A stretch of 64,000 nt of DNA from Kryptolebias marmoratus (lineage: Eukaryota > Chordata > Actinopteri > Cyprinodontiformes > Rivulidae): NCBI RefSeq assembly GCF_001649575.2, contig NC_051452.1, positions 2,271,846 through 2,335,845 of the forward strand. The letters are read 5' to 3'. The notes under the pieces are model-generated. The model had not been told where the DNA came from. It did no database searches and saw only the letters and a list, made by a program, of their open reading frames with translations. Made by a program: the position numbers and the translations under genes. Positions 34,035-46,284 of this stretch are shown here, in pieces (position 1 is the first letter of the stretch; each line of letters opens with the position of its first letter).

Positions 34035-34690
34035 TAACTAGAACTGCGAGCAGTTACGATCAGGGTTCAAATCTCCTTGCACACATCTCTCCCCAGCCTG
34101 CCAACCAGGTGAAGGGCAGACATGTAGGTCACCAAGCAAAGCAAAGGTCCAGACACACTGCAGTGTCTGAAACATTGTTAAGAAGGTACAATCTTGAGGG
34201 TTATTTGAGCGACCAAAGTTTGATTTGGAAAATTTTCACAATGCTCGGAAAAGCTGTTTGAGATCATAAGGACGTTGTGTTGTCAGCGCCCTCTAGCGGT
34301 CAACCTTTGACAAATATTGTACAAGGCTCCTGGCTTATAAGATCAAAGTTTGGATCAGATTTCAAACTTTTAGAATTTGTCACATCAAAAGGAAGATGTG
34401 AAAAGCCAAAATAACTAAATTGCTGGCAATAGACTTAAAATAATAATAATAAAATTAATAATAAAAACAGCCAAAATCTAGTTTTTGAAAATAAATGAAA
34501 ACATCAGATGACTTGCTATGAGTCTGGCACAAGGTTAATTTTTTCTTGTACATTCGTTAATCAATTTCCTTTCAAATAAAAGTTTTTTAGCTTATTGTAG
34601 CATGAAAATGCAGTTTCAACAGTCCAAAAAGCAGTTTACAATTTGTAGCGCCCCCTAGCATGCAATATAGGCTCTGCTTTCGGATACCTA
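34035..34690. repeat. Probable interspersed repeat with CTCF-like motifs
   Basis: The block from GAACTGCGAGCAGTTACGAT (34041) through GGTGAAGGGCAGACATGTAG, GACACACTGCAGTGTCTGAA (an imperfect palindrome, about 34152-34171) and GCGACCAAAGTTTGA resembles a teleost repeat I remember only in outline. It includes AGCGCCCTCTAGCGG at 34285-34299, and AGCGCCCCCTAG follows at 34647-34658. Both resemble the reverse form of the CTCF core (AGCGCC(C/M)(C/T)CT(A/G)(G/C)TGG), the first with one mismatch. Whether they are functional sites or just repeat sequence cannot be told. The 88-codon frame at 33995-34261 is not convincing. Confidence 0.45.
34438..34466. repeat. AAT trinucleotide microsatellite
   Basis: An imperfect (AAT)n run within the region above. 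Confidence 0.85.
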
Positions 34691-34699
34691 AAAATTTAC

Positions 34700-36760
34700 T
34701 TGAGTGATTCATAAATTTCCCGTTAGGAAAAAGAAAAGTCGGAAGGTGTATCTATGTGCCTAAACTTTATGCTCAATTAGAAAAAAATGATCTAAGGATC
34801 TACACTATGTGGTTAGAGTGAGGAAAACAATATGGTTTGGGAGGAAACAGTTGTTCACATTGGCATTGTAACAACACAATATTTTTATCACCCAGGTGAC
34901 ATAAAGATGAGAGTTTGCCGGTATCTTCTGGTCAGTATATATGGCAGCATTCATAGTTAAATTTTCTGAAGTATACATACCCAAGTTTTTCCATTTGGAA
35001 GGTTATGTAACAATGGTGGGCAAACATCAAGCAAGATATTTTATCTACCAAAAGGAAAACACACCTTAAACAGACAAACACGCAGAATGAATGAATGAAC
35101 GTACTATCAGGAAAGAGCACTTGATCTGTGCTGCAACAAACACGTTCTGCAATTTCAGAAGCAATATCACCTCTCAAGCATTAGCTATTCCATATAATTT
35201 GATGAACGGCAGCTCCAGTTCCATCAAAGTTGGGCTGTGTAAGCATTCGATGTGTGGAAAACTCTTTACATAAACCTCAGTGGAAGTGGTTTGGGCAGCC
35301 TGCTTTCTCGATATCATTTTATCACATCCTGAAAGCTCTCTTGCAAAAAAACGCACACCCTGTTCAACTTTGCCATGCTGTTTAGTTGTCACCCTGTGAT
35401 ACTAATTGGTGCTGTGTTCAAACAGATGTTCCAGATATCTTTACGGGGAGTAAAAGGCAAAAAAAAAAAAAAAAAGGAAAAGTTCTTATCTTGCTCTGTG
35501 CAATGGCACAGGCTTTATCAAAATTGCACCAGAGCTCAGGTAAAAAGAAAAAAGAAACATTTGCTGTATGACAACTAAGATTAAGCATTTTCTAAGGACA
35601 GTATTGATGTTTCTGTTGCATTTTCTATGTTGATCTGGGAAGTGCAGGAAGGACTAGGAGAGAGCATAAATCTTTAGAAATTAAATTCAAAGAAAACTTC
35701 AAGACGGGAGTAGAGATTGCATTTTGATTAGACAGCTGTGACTTCACTCAACTATAGTAAGATAAAATATGAAAGCGTGTGGATTTGTGTGTGATTTGAT
35801 GTGTGTAATTTGTATAATTACAATGCTGAGGTTCAAAAAAACTTATGCATGTTGAAAGTGGAAATCTACAATGTAAACACCTACACAAGATAAACAATGA
35901 TCTTGATTAGACTTGCGCCACCTTCATATTAATGCATTTGGTCCATTTTGCTTCTTCAAAGCATCCAAAATTATTGCTCTACTTTCCAACAGTTGGGTAC
36001 ATTTCCAGCAGATCATCAAGCAAAGCCACTTCTTCGTACAGCTAAACTTAGGGGAACAAAAACTCAGTGAGGCAGTTTGCTATAAAAGAAACAGCCCAAA
36101 GTAGCTTCGGAGGAGAAGAGCCGTAGGAAGCAGATTGTGTTATTTCACCTTAATGTAAAACCTGAAGAGAGATGATACAAAAGAGGAGTAATGCAGCTTT
36201 CAGGTCGGCCTTTTTTGTGTTTGGGTCTACATTGCCCCAAACTGTAATATCCACCACAACTAGCTCTTTGAATTACACTGTCACCATTGTGGGGTTGTCA
36301 TGGCAACTATTTTGGAAAGTCATTGAGAGTGTGTTTTCAGCAACAGGTTTTTTTTTTCTTCTTCTTCTTTGCAGAAAGAACAGGATGATACATAGACAAG
36401 ACTTGACAAAACTGGTGATGGCTTTAGAGGCATGTCTTACTATTTTGATGTTGAGAAAATCTTAATTAGTTCATCTTAGCGCTGCCGAATTTATCATCTA
36501 ATCCCATTTTACGTGGAACCAACTTGTGGGTGTCAAGACAACCTGGATTGTAATAATGTTCTACTGAGCAATAAACAGTAGTTGCACTGTTATGATGACA
36601 TTGCTAAGACAGGCTGTCGTTACTTTGAAGCATCATTGTGCCAAATGACACTTCTTTTCTGAGCAATCATATTTCTTTTTCCATCACTAAACATTTTTGA
36701 CATAAAGTTTGAGGAAAATCCAGAAGAAAAAAAAATCTGATAGTTAAAAAAGACATTAAA
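34700..36760. other. AT-rich spacer with an A17 run
   Basis: The A run at 35459-35475 creates the lysine-rich stretches of the frames at 35375-35578 and 35386-35571. A (CTT)n-like tract lies at 36348-36371. No gene or mobile element recognised. Confidence 0.5.
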
Positions 36761-36769
36761 AATGACTTT

Positions 36770-37020
36770 TACTCCAGGCACATCGCAGCAAAGAGGCGAT
36801 CAGGTCTAAATCTGGCAGCCCATATTGATTTGATGCCTCCTTAAATTTAGCTGCGTTAACTACTGCTTTTACACGATCTCCGCTGATGTTTACTCCTGCA
36901 GAAAATGGCCCAGTTCTTTGACTCATTTATCCACAAAAATGCAGCCCATTTTTTATAATTATGAAGATGGACTTTTAGATGAAGAGTGCTGCAGCCACAG
37001 CACTTGAGAGTGTGATAAAC
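36770..37020. promoter_or_regulatory. Candidate regulatory island
   Basis: Balanced, repeat-free sequence with CATATTGATTTGATGCC (about 36821), GCGTTAACTAC, and GACTCATTTATCCAC (about 36918), words compatible with TALE/HOX-type sites. No open frame. Inferred only. Confidence 0.28.
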
Positions 37021-38260
37021 ACCTCTCATGCGACATTTATACCCTCAGCCACAAACCTTGTAGCAAGAAGAAATGGGGCAATGGCAACGTTTTCAGCATC
37101 TTTAAAGCCAAGAATAAACAGAAGCAGAGTCCAACACTTCATGCTAATGTGATGAGTGTAAAACAACAAGTGTGGATGATGTATCCTATCAACCAGTGGG
37201 GGACCAGTTGCTCCAGCCAAGCTATGAACACTGCTACCTGCAATGGGCAGCCATGCAACAGCAACATTGTTTCTATTGCTTTTAGCATGAAGCCAAGGAC
37301 ATTAAGCAACAGGAGGACACTGGTCCAAACAACTATTGTTCTCCTTCAGTCAGTCAGAGAGGCCAGTACAGATAGGGGAACAGCAAGGCCTGAATGTCCT
37401 AACCAGAGAAGACCGCAAGAACACTCTGAGCGGGAAGGCTTGTGTGCCAAGAGCCACTTGCTTTGTCTCCTTAGCTCAAGTGAGGAGCGAGCCTTAAACA
37501 CAACACAATCACACCTGGGAGCCTTTTCAAATCTGGGACAGCTTAAGGCCTTGACAGAAATCAGAGCCGCTTCTGGTAAAGCGTGGTATCTCTGGAGACA
37601 GCTGATAGGCAGTGTCTTGGAACAAATACCCTGAGCAATTATACATGTTTTTGTAAACTGGAAAATGACTCTGTGTATTTTGGGAAAAGTATTTTACAAA
37701 AATGTAGCCATCACATTTAGCTGAAGTTCTGCAATGTAAGCTAACTGGATACAACCATAACTAATAAAAGTGAAAAGGTAATGCTAAGCATAACATACTG
37801 CCTCGCTGGTGTTCCTCAGCTGCTGTTTATTACTGGATGGCTACTAGTTGGCAAATTGCCTTCACAAGGAAATCTCCAAATAGCCTGAAACCTTTAGCGG
37901 GAGTTCTCAGATTGCTCACTTGAGTCACAAAGGTGAACAATCCTGTTACATGAATTTTGAACATCCCCCATGATCTGAAAAGGAAAGTGGGTGAAGGAAA
38001 TGAATAGAAGAATGAATGGATTTTTTTTTCTTTTTAACAATTTATGCAACTGCAGCAACTCATTGCTTCATAAAAGATCTCTTTTACTATGTTCAGGCTC
38101 CATGTTGTAGTTAAAAAAAAAAAAAAACAACAAAACTATAGCCCATCGTTAGGACTTTTATGGGTTGCTGATCACCAGAAGACAACCAAAAACCAGAGAT
38201 CTGATTTCACAAAATGATTGCACATTTTTTGTGTGCACAAATTAGGTTTTCCAACATCCC
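37021..38260. other. Spacer with a 161-codon open frame of unknown meaning
   Basis: The longest gap-free open frame in the window (37149-37634, plus) lies here in GC-richer DNA. Its translation is serine- and glutamine-rich with no recognisable domain, signal peptide or repeat, and no splice context supports it. I do not call it a gene. At about 37800-37950 a balanced block holds ACAAAGGTGAACAATCC (37929-37945), two SOX-type cores 10 bp apart. An A15 run is at 38113-38127. Confidence 0.4.
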
Positions 38261-38264
38261 TATA

Positions 38265-38545
38265 GTTCCCAAAGCCCTTGCAATGGTAGATGTAAGCCTC
38301 AAACTTTGCTGCCAGCCAATCAGCATCTTCCTGCACTGACATAATTTGCCCATATTTTAAATTGGGTATTATGCATGCATTCGGAGGAGAACCTGCCTTT
38401 GTTTATATAAATTACTGCTGAGTCAAAAGCACTCAGTTCTTAAAGAGCAGACTGTTTGCAACCTGCATTTAGCATGAAATATTTATCACGTCCTGAGAGC
38501 TGGTATTTGCATCCCAGGAGATGAAATAGAAGAAGAGCAACATTT
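38265..38545. promoter_or_regulatory. Candidate regulatory island
   Basis: A complex block between low-complexity flanks contains GCCAGCCAATCAGC (CCAAT-type), TTATGCATGCATTCGG, CCTTTGTTTATATAAATTAC (SOX/forkhead-type words near 38396) and GAAATATTTATCACG. The sequence has no open frame and is not repeated in the window. Function is inferred. Confidence 0.3.
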
Positions 38546-39039
38546 TACTCCACCGCTGCCTTCAAAACAAGAGGGCAGGTATGTCAGGAAAAGAATAATC
38601 CATCTTTTCCAGTGATGTGCATCATTGTTGTATCTACAGATAAGTAGCAGAACGTTTAAAAAAATTAGTTACTGACGTTTTACGTTCAAAAAATTTAAAA
38701 AAACCGTGATCTTCATAGATAAACCAAGGAGCCTTTTTTAATTGTATTCAAAAATAGGAGGATGCAATGATTGTGAATAAAGCACAAAGTTACTTATAGG
38801 TTTAGAAATGACATCCCAAATGTGATTCTTCCTCGATAAATCGAGATGTTTATGCAGTTTAAGGAGTGACTCCCCACTTTTGACATTTATAGCAAAGACA
38901 ACTAAGATTTAATGTAAAATAAGTACAAATTGCGCATACCCGTTGAACTTGATGGGAATGTTTGCTCCAGTGCATCATTAATGCAATCGGCTTTCTGAGG
39001 ACAAAACTGAGAACGAGCAGATAGCAGGTGCAAAAATGG

Positions 39040-39185
39040 AGCGAAAAACTGTGCTGTACATTTTTAGTGAATCCAGACCTTAGTGTTGCACACCCCAGCT
39101 CCATATGTAGCTTATTTATTTGACTTTATTAGATAATCAAAGCTTCAGCCATTAGGCCTTTATCAAGATCAATGTTTACCACCAG
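39040..39185 (-). mobile_element. Possible interspersed repeat end
   Basis: On the minus strand it reads CTTGATAAAGGCCTAATGGC, TGAAGCTTTGATTATC, AATAAAGTCAAATAAATAAG, GGAGCTGGGGTGTGCAACAC. The order (a GAAGGCC...GGCTGAA block, AATAAA, then a GGAGCTG...GTGC block) resembles ends of some teleost repeats that I remember but cannot name. Confidence 0.35.
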
Positions 39186-39189
39186 TTGT

Positions 39190-42100
39190 GAGCTGTAACA
39201 ATTGCACTGTTGCCGGATCACATATTTTTAATGAGCACACAAAGTCCATTGCTTTGTGTCTTAACAGAGGTCTCTGCTTTTCTATCCGCACAGAAAAATG
39301 TTAGCCCATCCAGCTGGATTGCTCAGTCAGAGATGTTGCTATGGAGCCAGTACATACCATATGCTTTGGTACATCAGGACATATTTGTGTTTCATTTGCC
39401 AAATGTATGCAGGCTGAAGCATGGCTGGTGTTTGTACTTAGTATCCTTTGTGCTTTAAAGCCACATCAACATATATCTGATGTTTTTTAGATGGGTTAAT
39501 GGCATTAATTTGAAAAACTTTATTTATGTCAGTGTTCTAATAGGTTTAATGAGACGAGTGACGATATTATATTTTCTGTAGAGGTTTAAGATCTTGGTTC
39601 TGGAATTTGACATTTTTCAAAAAATAATAGTAATGAGGTTATTGCAGTTATTACTTTATTGTGGGATGGTGATACACAATAACAATTTTTTAAATTTGAC
39701 ACCTGTCTTTCAACTTGCTATGGCAAACCAACAGGACCAACTTACCTTGAAAATGGTTGCTACCTAATTTTGGCATACAAATATGCCAAAGGATAAATAA
39801 ACAGTGCCATTTGCTGCTTAAGGCTGATATCCCTGGTATAATTTGTGAAAATTACCGCAAACTGCAGATGCTAACATGAATCCTGCTGTCTGGTTCTGTA
39901 GGCATAGTAAATGAAATTGGGGGATATTTTTGAGAGCTTTCTGAATCCTTTCCTCGTTAAACCCTGAAAATGTACCCATGTTATGCTTATACATAGTTGG
40001 CTCAAGCTTTCATCTCCACCTAACTTTGCTATTTAGTTACCTTTAGCATTTTTAGCTGTTTCAGTTTTAAATAGGTACATGTTTCTGAACCCTGTCACAG
40101 AAATTTTGAACTCAGAGGGTTAGTTTGTGAAGACACAATAAGGTGGCAGTCGACCACAAATCTTATTTTTTTGTTAAGCTGCACCATTAGACATGGGCTA
40201 AGTCTTTTAAAATCACTGCTGCTTCTAGCTGCAAAAAAGTTCAAACTGATATCACTGTAGCCCATTTTTTTGACTAACTTGAGATTTTGCTTTTGTTTTG
40301 TTTTGCTTGTTTGGTTATTTCCCCTAAATATTTGTAAATCCGCATAATATATGCTTCAGATTTTATATTTGGCATCACCAAGGTGTCTTCACCGTTTGGC
40401 TAAAAATTTGCTTCTCATCATGCTTACCAGTGTCTGTTGCTGCACAATAAGTTTTTTCAGCAAAAGTTTAAAACAATATGTACACTTTATGATAGCTAAA
40501 CATACAGACTGCTCTATCAAATAAAAAATTAACACCTTGGCTTTACTGCAGTAGATTTGGATCTCACCTTCAAAGCCCCCACTGCAACAATTCCTTCCTG
40601 ATTCCCTTTGTTCCTTTTGGCAATCTTTTTTCCCCTTGGCTCTATTACACCTCAAATCGGCAGATTTCTGCAGATCAATTCATAATTAAAAATCCTCCCC
40701 TGGCTACTCTCAAATAAGTGGCATTCTTGTAGTATTATCAATGGCATTTTTATATCTGCAAGGCTAACCTTTGGCGGCTACACCCAGAGGGAACTAGGGT
40801 ACACATGACTGGGAAAAGAAGGTTCACTGCAAAAAGAATGTCACTTCCTCTACTATTTTATGACACAAGAACTCCCATTATATGGGAATGATAGCTAGGT
40901 GATGAATATGGGAATCAAATGTCAAACAGTATCCAAGAATAACCCTACAGTTGCAAATTAACCATCCAATGATTATCTCACAGATTGCTGGAGACCTTTG
41001 GATGGGCTCTAAATGGCACGATGAACATGTAATGTTAATGCAGTGAGAATCCTGCTCAGTGATTAGCTGTCTAAAGTTTAAAATGGTAAAAAAAAAAAAA
41101 AAGTAGGATATAAAGTATAGATTTTGGCCCCAGGTAATGGATTCCTTAATGAACTAAATGCATAAATGTATCTGTTTCAAAAGAAATTCAGGGGGAGAAA
41201 AGAACTGTTTTCTTGAGGGACAAAATTAGCTGATATATGGAGCGAAAGGACACAATGGAAAATTGGTTGTAGGGCATGTAAAATTAAATTGTTCTCTTAT
41301 AAGTGTAAAGTTTAATGGATAGACATGCTCCTATGAGGTAGTATCTTGGTTATTATAGCCTGATGTAATTAAGTCATTGGATCATCATTTTTCATTATCT
41401 TGGGGGTAAAAACATATCGATTCAAAATTAAGATACATCATGTAAACTTTGGAGGTTAATGCAGGTTAGTAACAATTTTCCAAAGTTTTTCTCATTTGCG
41501 TTCTTACACTGCAGAAGTCTCATGTACGTCTCAAGGAAACTTTCCTCTAAGTGATAATATTCTTTCTCCTATTTACTTCATGCCGTGACATACATGTATA
41601 AAAAACAACAAAAAAAAATGCATGTCATCACTGAGTCTGTTTTAATTCTGCATATGAGCTGTTGCACAGGAGATCTATTAAACTCCGTTCCACTTGAATG
41701 CTAAACCAAATTAGCTGAGGTCCTGAACTTCACTCCAAATAACGTGTTACCATTTACTTGCTCGATTAGTATTCTGTTAGGATGTAGATGCTGTAATCAC
41801 AAAGAGCGGGAGCATTGAGGAGGAGAATGAGTGAGAGATTTCAGGAACAAGATAAAGCGTGCTGCTTTTTACAAAGAAAACTTGGCACGAGCACGATAGA
41901 GGAGAGGATAAACTCTCAGCAGAAGCTCCTCTCCGGTAATTTTCATCCTCTCTTGCTCCATCTTTTTCTCTCTTCTTTCTAAATGGAACAATTAAATGGA
42001 ATCCTACAGAGACACAAGATAAATCAATCTTTTAACACTGAATCCAACACTTATTTCTTCACTGCCATAAGCCTTTTTAGGTTGAAAAGTTTTTTTTTCA

Positions 42101-44320
42101 ATGTATAAGGATGAATTGACCTCATAATTAAAAACCTGTAAAAAAATTGTTTCTAATAGTCTATATTTCTTAATTAAACACAGTGGCAGTTAAAGCTGAA
42201 GCATGAAATCATGAAGGGAGTTAAAGGGCCTCTCCTGAACCTTCTTGTCCTTGAAGAAAATGGCTTTTATTACCGCAGCACAGCCTTTTCTTTCTCAGAT
42301 ATTCACAGAATGTTACACATCAAAGAAAATGTAAAGGAAGAAAATTATTGCAAAAGACGGAGGGGGAAAAGAAAGCCCAATCTGTCTTTCATGCCTTCTG
42401 ATGCGAGATGGTTCTTATAATCAGAAAGCAATACAGCAATTTTTGTTTCCTTTCACCAAAAACCAATGTGAACGGGTGATTGAACCTGCCAAAGATTCTT
42501 TGGTATCCTGTCAGTTAAAATGGTGGGGACAACCCAAGAAAAGCACACGTTCTGACCGACGCTTTTTATTCATCCTGGACAGCAATTCACACTTTTGATA
42601 AAGGAACTGTACACATTCTAGTCTAATGGTCAATTGAGGACACACTTTAAAGAAAAACTGTCATGAGGACAGGAAAAAAAAATCCTAGCTGCTTTGGCAA
42701 AATGTCTTTTAGACCTTTTGAAATTATCCTGACTTGCAAAAAGTTGATAATGGTAACCAGCAGGAGCTTCCTTTTTAAGAGGCCCTTTTGAAGTTGACAC
42801 GTCAGACAGTTGAGTCGGGCTCCAAGAAGCTGTCTTTTCTTGTATAGGTTTGGATTTCCTTGAACTCATTAAGAAGCCATTCCTATTTTAAGGCTGTAGG
42901 TCACAGAAGTTTTTTCATAAGAGTCGAGTCAAAGTCGAAGCAACAAGAAAAGTCAATGAAGTGAAACAGCAATACTGATCTTTATAGATTTGTTTCTCTA
43001 ACCTCTTCTCGTTTAATATCTGTATTTGTAATCTTATATTCATAATGTGGTTCTCTCCTGTGGGATCTGTGAACAATCTTGTTTTATTTTCAGCTGGAGA
43101 GACCTCATTACAACAATGAGTGCACAGTCTTTCTAATGACCTTCAATCTCATTTTCCAAACTCGTCTTGTTCACCTGTAAAATAATCCGCCAATTCCCAA
43201 GGCCAAGACCTCCAAAATAACACCGATGTGGTATTGGGTGCACATTTTCTTCTTTATATGCCGCTGCCTTCGTTCAACTTCCCCACATTCAAGATCCCAT
43301 AAAAGAAAATAGAGCATTTTGTTTTTGTCTTTGTCCTTATCCCCAGATTCTCTGTAAGACAACACCCGTTTTATTGGAATGTGTTCTCTCATCCGTTCGT
43401 CCTCAGTCAAGGACATGTCTTCTTCCCTCATACTTTCTCCTCTATCTTTGTACACTCTTTCTCTTGCTGTTTTTTTCCCCTCTGACCGTTTTCTCCTTTT
43501 GTTACCTTTAACAGTTTTTTGTTGCCCTACCATCTGCCGCTGACTGCTGTGTGGTTTACATGACCGGAAAGGCCGATACATAGCATCAACTTGATGAAAC
43601 TGTGTTGAACGTGTTGGTGAATCCATTTCAAACCAGCAGGTTTTAAATTACAATTAAGACAAAGAAACTAAAGCAACTTATTTCCTACTACAGCATCAAG
43701 CCTTCTGTGCTGTTGGCTCTTGTCAAAGTTTAAATTTTTTCAAATGTCACCAATAAAACAGACTGAAACAATACAAAATGTTGACTTTAAATTACTGGGC
43801 CAGAATGGTAACAATTAGAATAAATGCTTAAACACAAGCTTGGGTGAATGTTTCAAATATCTTTAGTCTAGTTCAATTCAAGTCGAAGCAAATATGCAAA
43901 AATATACAATTTTATTTATTTCAATTCAATCTTGTACAAGTTAATTGACATAGCTAACATTTTGCATGTTGCATAACTCAACAAATTCCGTAAAGTATTT
44001 CTAAAAGTTTTTTAATTCAATTACACTAATTATGTTTGACAAACTTTCATGGCAAGCATTATAATCATCTACAAGCAAAATAAGACAAACATCATTTCGG
44101 TAGACTGAAATCTCTAGTCTGCATATTTTTTTTTGACAATTTCAAAATTAAAGAATAGTTAAAAAATAAAATATGTAGAGAAAATTGTTGCATTGGTTCA
44201 GGAACACTTCTGGAAAACAGTTGGTGTACAGCGCTCATTGCTGCATGCACAAATGTGGAAAACTTTGACACTTTTTTATGGATTGAAAGCAAATTGTAAA
44301 ATTCGTACTTGAGATTGTAT
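39190..44320. other. Long AT-rich spacer, no gene recognised
   Basis: About 5 kb with scattered small frames. The largest, 151 codons at 43171-43626 (minus), is Lys/Arg/Glu-rich because the plus strand there is pyrimidine-rich (CTCTTTCTCTTGCTG-like words); no domain is visible. An A15 run is at 41088-41102. About 41700-41960 and 42430-42560 are more balanced, without distinctive motif clusters. Confidence 0.45.
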
Positions 44321-44329
44321 AAAGATATA

Positions 44330-44610
44330 ATAAAAATGGCAATCCTTGGAGATATGCATACTGTTAACTGCTTACATGATCTTTTAGACCTGGGAAGGTG
44401 TGACAAAGATGAATCTCAGCTACTACAGTGCCAAATTATAGGTCAATATCTGTAAAATCAGTTGAATTTTAGCCATTTTTATGTTTTGCTGATGTCAAAC
44501 TGTAGTGGCCATCTTAAATGAAGACATATTTTGCTAACAGACAGACAAACTAACACACACACAAGCAATTTAGTGCTTGCCTGTTATGGCAGTAGGTTGA
44601 TAAAAAGTAG
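44330..44610 (+). repeat. Interspersed repeat family R, copy F (deleted right half)
   Basis: GATGAATCTCAGCTACTACA, AAATTATAGGTCAATATCTG, TTTTAGCCATTTTTATG and CTGTAGTGGCCATCTTAAAT (44501-44519 region) are present. The sequence then jumps to ACATATTTTGCTAACAGACA and a CA tract with GCCTGTTATGGCAGTAGG. The blocks CTCCAAAAGTTAATCAG and CCAATGATTACTTT of other copies are missing. Confidence 0.75.
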
Positions 44611-44619
44611 TAACTATTT

Positions 44620-45470
44620 TTTGGTATTAATTGATGAGAATAAATGGGCTTAATTTAGGGCTGGAATCAATTATTTTAGACCAGCCTTAATGTTGCAGAG
44701 TTTACTTTAACAGTTGTGTCATTTGCTGAGGGAAGGCAAATGACAACATTCGCAATGATGAAAGATCTCTCCGGCATATAATTTTACTTGACAGTCTTTC
44801 CCCTGGCTACAGGAACTTTTAAAGCATTACTCACTTTAGAGTCTGTGCACAGACAGTGTGTGGGAGAGAAATGAAAGACAAAGACAGGCTGGGTTGGGGG
44901 TGGGGGGACTGCATCAGCTTGCATCTACAGCACGCAGGCGAACATACCCAAATGTACAGAACATTTATTAAAACTATCCACACACTGGTATGATTTTTTT
45001 TTTTTTTTTAATTTTGGAAATCCCAGTTGACAGCCTTATAAACAAACATCTTTTATATCTTTAATAGTTCTGTTAGCACAACTGTTCTGATTCAGATTTG
45101 GAGAAATCCCTGCCCTACTTTAGCCAGTCAGTCAAAAAGTATGTTTTTTTTTTTTTTTTTAATTATTTGACCTTTTCACCAGTAATCCTAGATTTTACTG
45201 CCATGTGGTAGAAAATGTCCATCGAAAAGATATAATTCTGTAAAGATGTCGGTCTGTCTCCCCAACTCCCAGGTCTCTTGTTTGATTTGGACCAAAATGT
45301 TTCACAAACTACTGGAAGAACTGCCATCTGTCATTTACTTCCACATGATCCCAAGTGGATAAACTCTAACTGCACTGACTTTTTGCCTCTTGCCACCAAC
45401 AAGAATTTTGGGAGACATCGAGCTCACACTGAAACACCTTTAAAACTGCTGTCATGAAATTTTCAGTGAC
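44620..45470. other. Spacer with two poly-T runs
   Basis: T runs at 44994-45009 (16) and 45144-45160 (17) lie only 135 bp apart. No gene or element recognised. About 44740-44880 is balanced sequence. Confidence 0.5.
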
Positions 45471-45479
45471 CATTGTCCC

Positions 45480-46090
45480 CACGGGATGGCCAGCCTCGGC
45501 GGTCCGTTTGCTTTTTAGAGCGGTCATGGTAAATATTTCACCAGATAAACATCACTTAACACTGTCAGACTGCTTCGCTTAAGAGCTGAGCTGCAACACC
45601 CCCTTCCCCCCTTAATGACACATCTCATCAGGAGAATTAGTGAAATGTGTGTTGACGTCTGGTTTAGACTTCCAGGGTTGGTAATGTTCCCTCTTTGGGG
45701 CATCATACCACGCTAAAAGTACATTATCAGTCTCCCCTCCTTTTAGAGAGCATGGCTCTATCACCCTCCTGACAAGTGCTGCCATCTCTCATTTGGACAC
45801 CAGTGTTATCCAATTGGCAGTACTCACATTACTGGGCTGCTTCTCCCTTCCCTGGCTGCTTGATGCTTAGCCGCTGACACTGCACAATAGCAACTTTCCA
45901 TGGACTGCTGGACATGGGGGATTTTAGTTGAAGTCCCCCCTAATCGGGCTAATTCTCAATCAGCCAGGACCGTTCCAAAGGGGTGTGTTCATTGTGGCTG
46001 TATTAATCTTTTCGTGAACTGATGCTGAACTCTTTATCAGCAGAGGGGGAGGGGATATAATTGCTTGCGAAACAGACGAGGCAGAAAAGC
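45480..46090. promoter_or_regulatory. Candidate regulatory region with paired forkhead-like sites
   Basis: The longest block of balanced, repeat-free sequence in the right half. GTAAATA (45529-45535) and ATAAACA (45545-45551) both fit the forkhead core RYAAAYA with one and a half helical turns between them. Further right are GCTAATTCTCAATCAGCC (about 45949) and TTCATTGTGGCTGTATTAAT (about 45988), with SOX- and homeodomain-type words. The 60-codon minus frame here has no recognisable content. If the window holds a real enhancer cluster, this is one of the better places to look. Inferred. Confidence 0.35.
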
Positions 46091-46284
46091 AAAAGCAATT
46101 CCGCCTCCCTTTTTCTGTATCTCACTTCAGGCTCAACAATTATCCGGTTGCTATTCACCAACACTTATTATCACATTTTAGATCAGGTGTCAAACTAATG
46201 TATCATCATCAATAACGGTCATTAGCACAGTAATGTTGACCATCAGTAAGCTGTAAAACACCCATTTCTAAAATATGTATGTCA

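Noticed and set aside
37149..37634. A 161-codon plus-strand frame, the longest without ambiguous bases
   Set aside because: The translation has no recognisable domain, and the higher GC alone lowers the stop frequency. It deserves a BLASTP search but cannot be called a gene.
43171..43626. A 151-codon minus-strand frame rich in Lys, Arg and Glu
   Set aside because: The plus strand is pyrimidine-rich here, so the minus strand reads as purine-rich codons without stops. There is no domain and no splice or promoter context.
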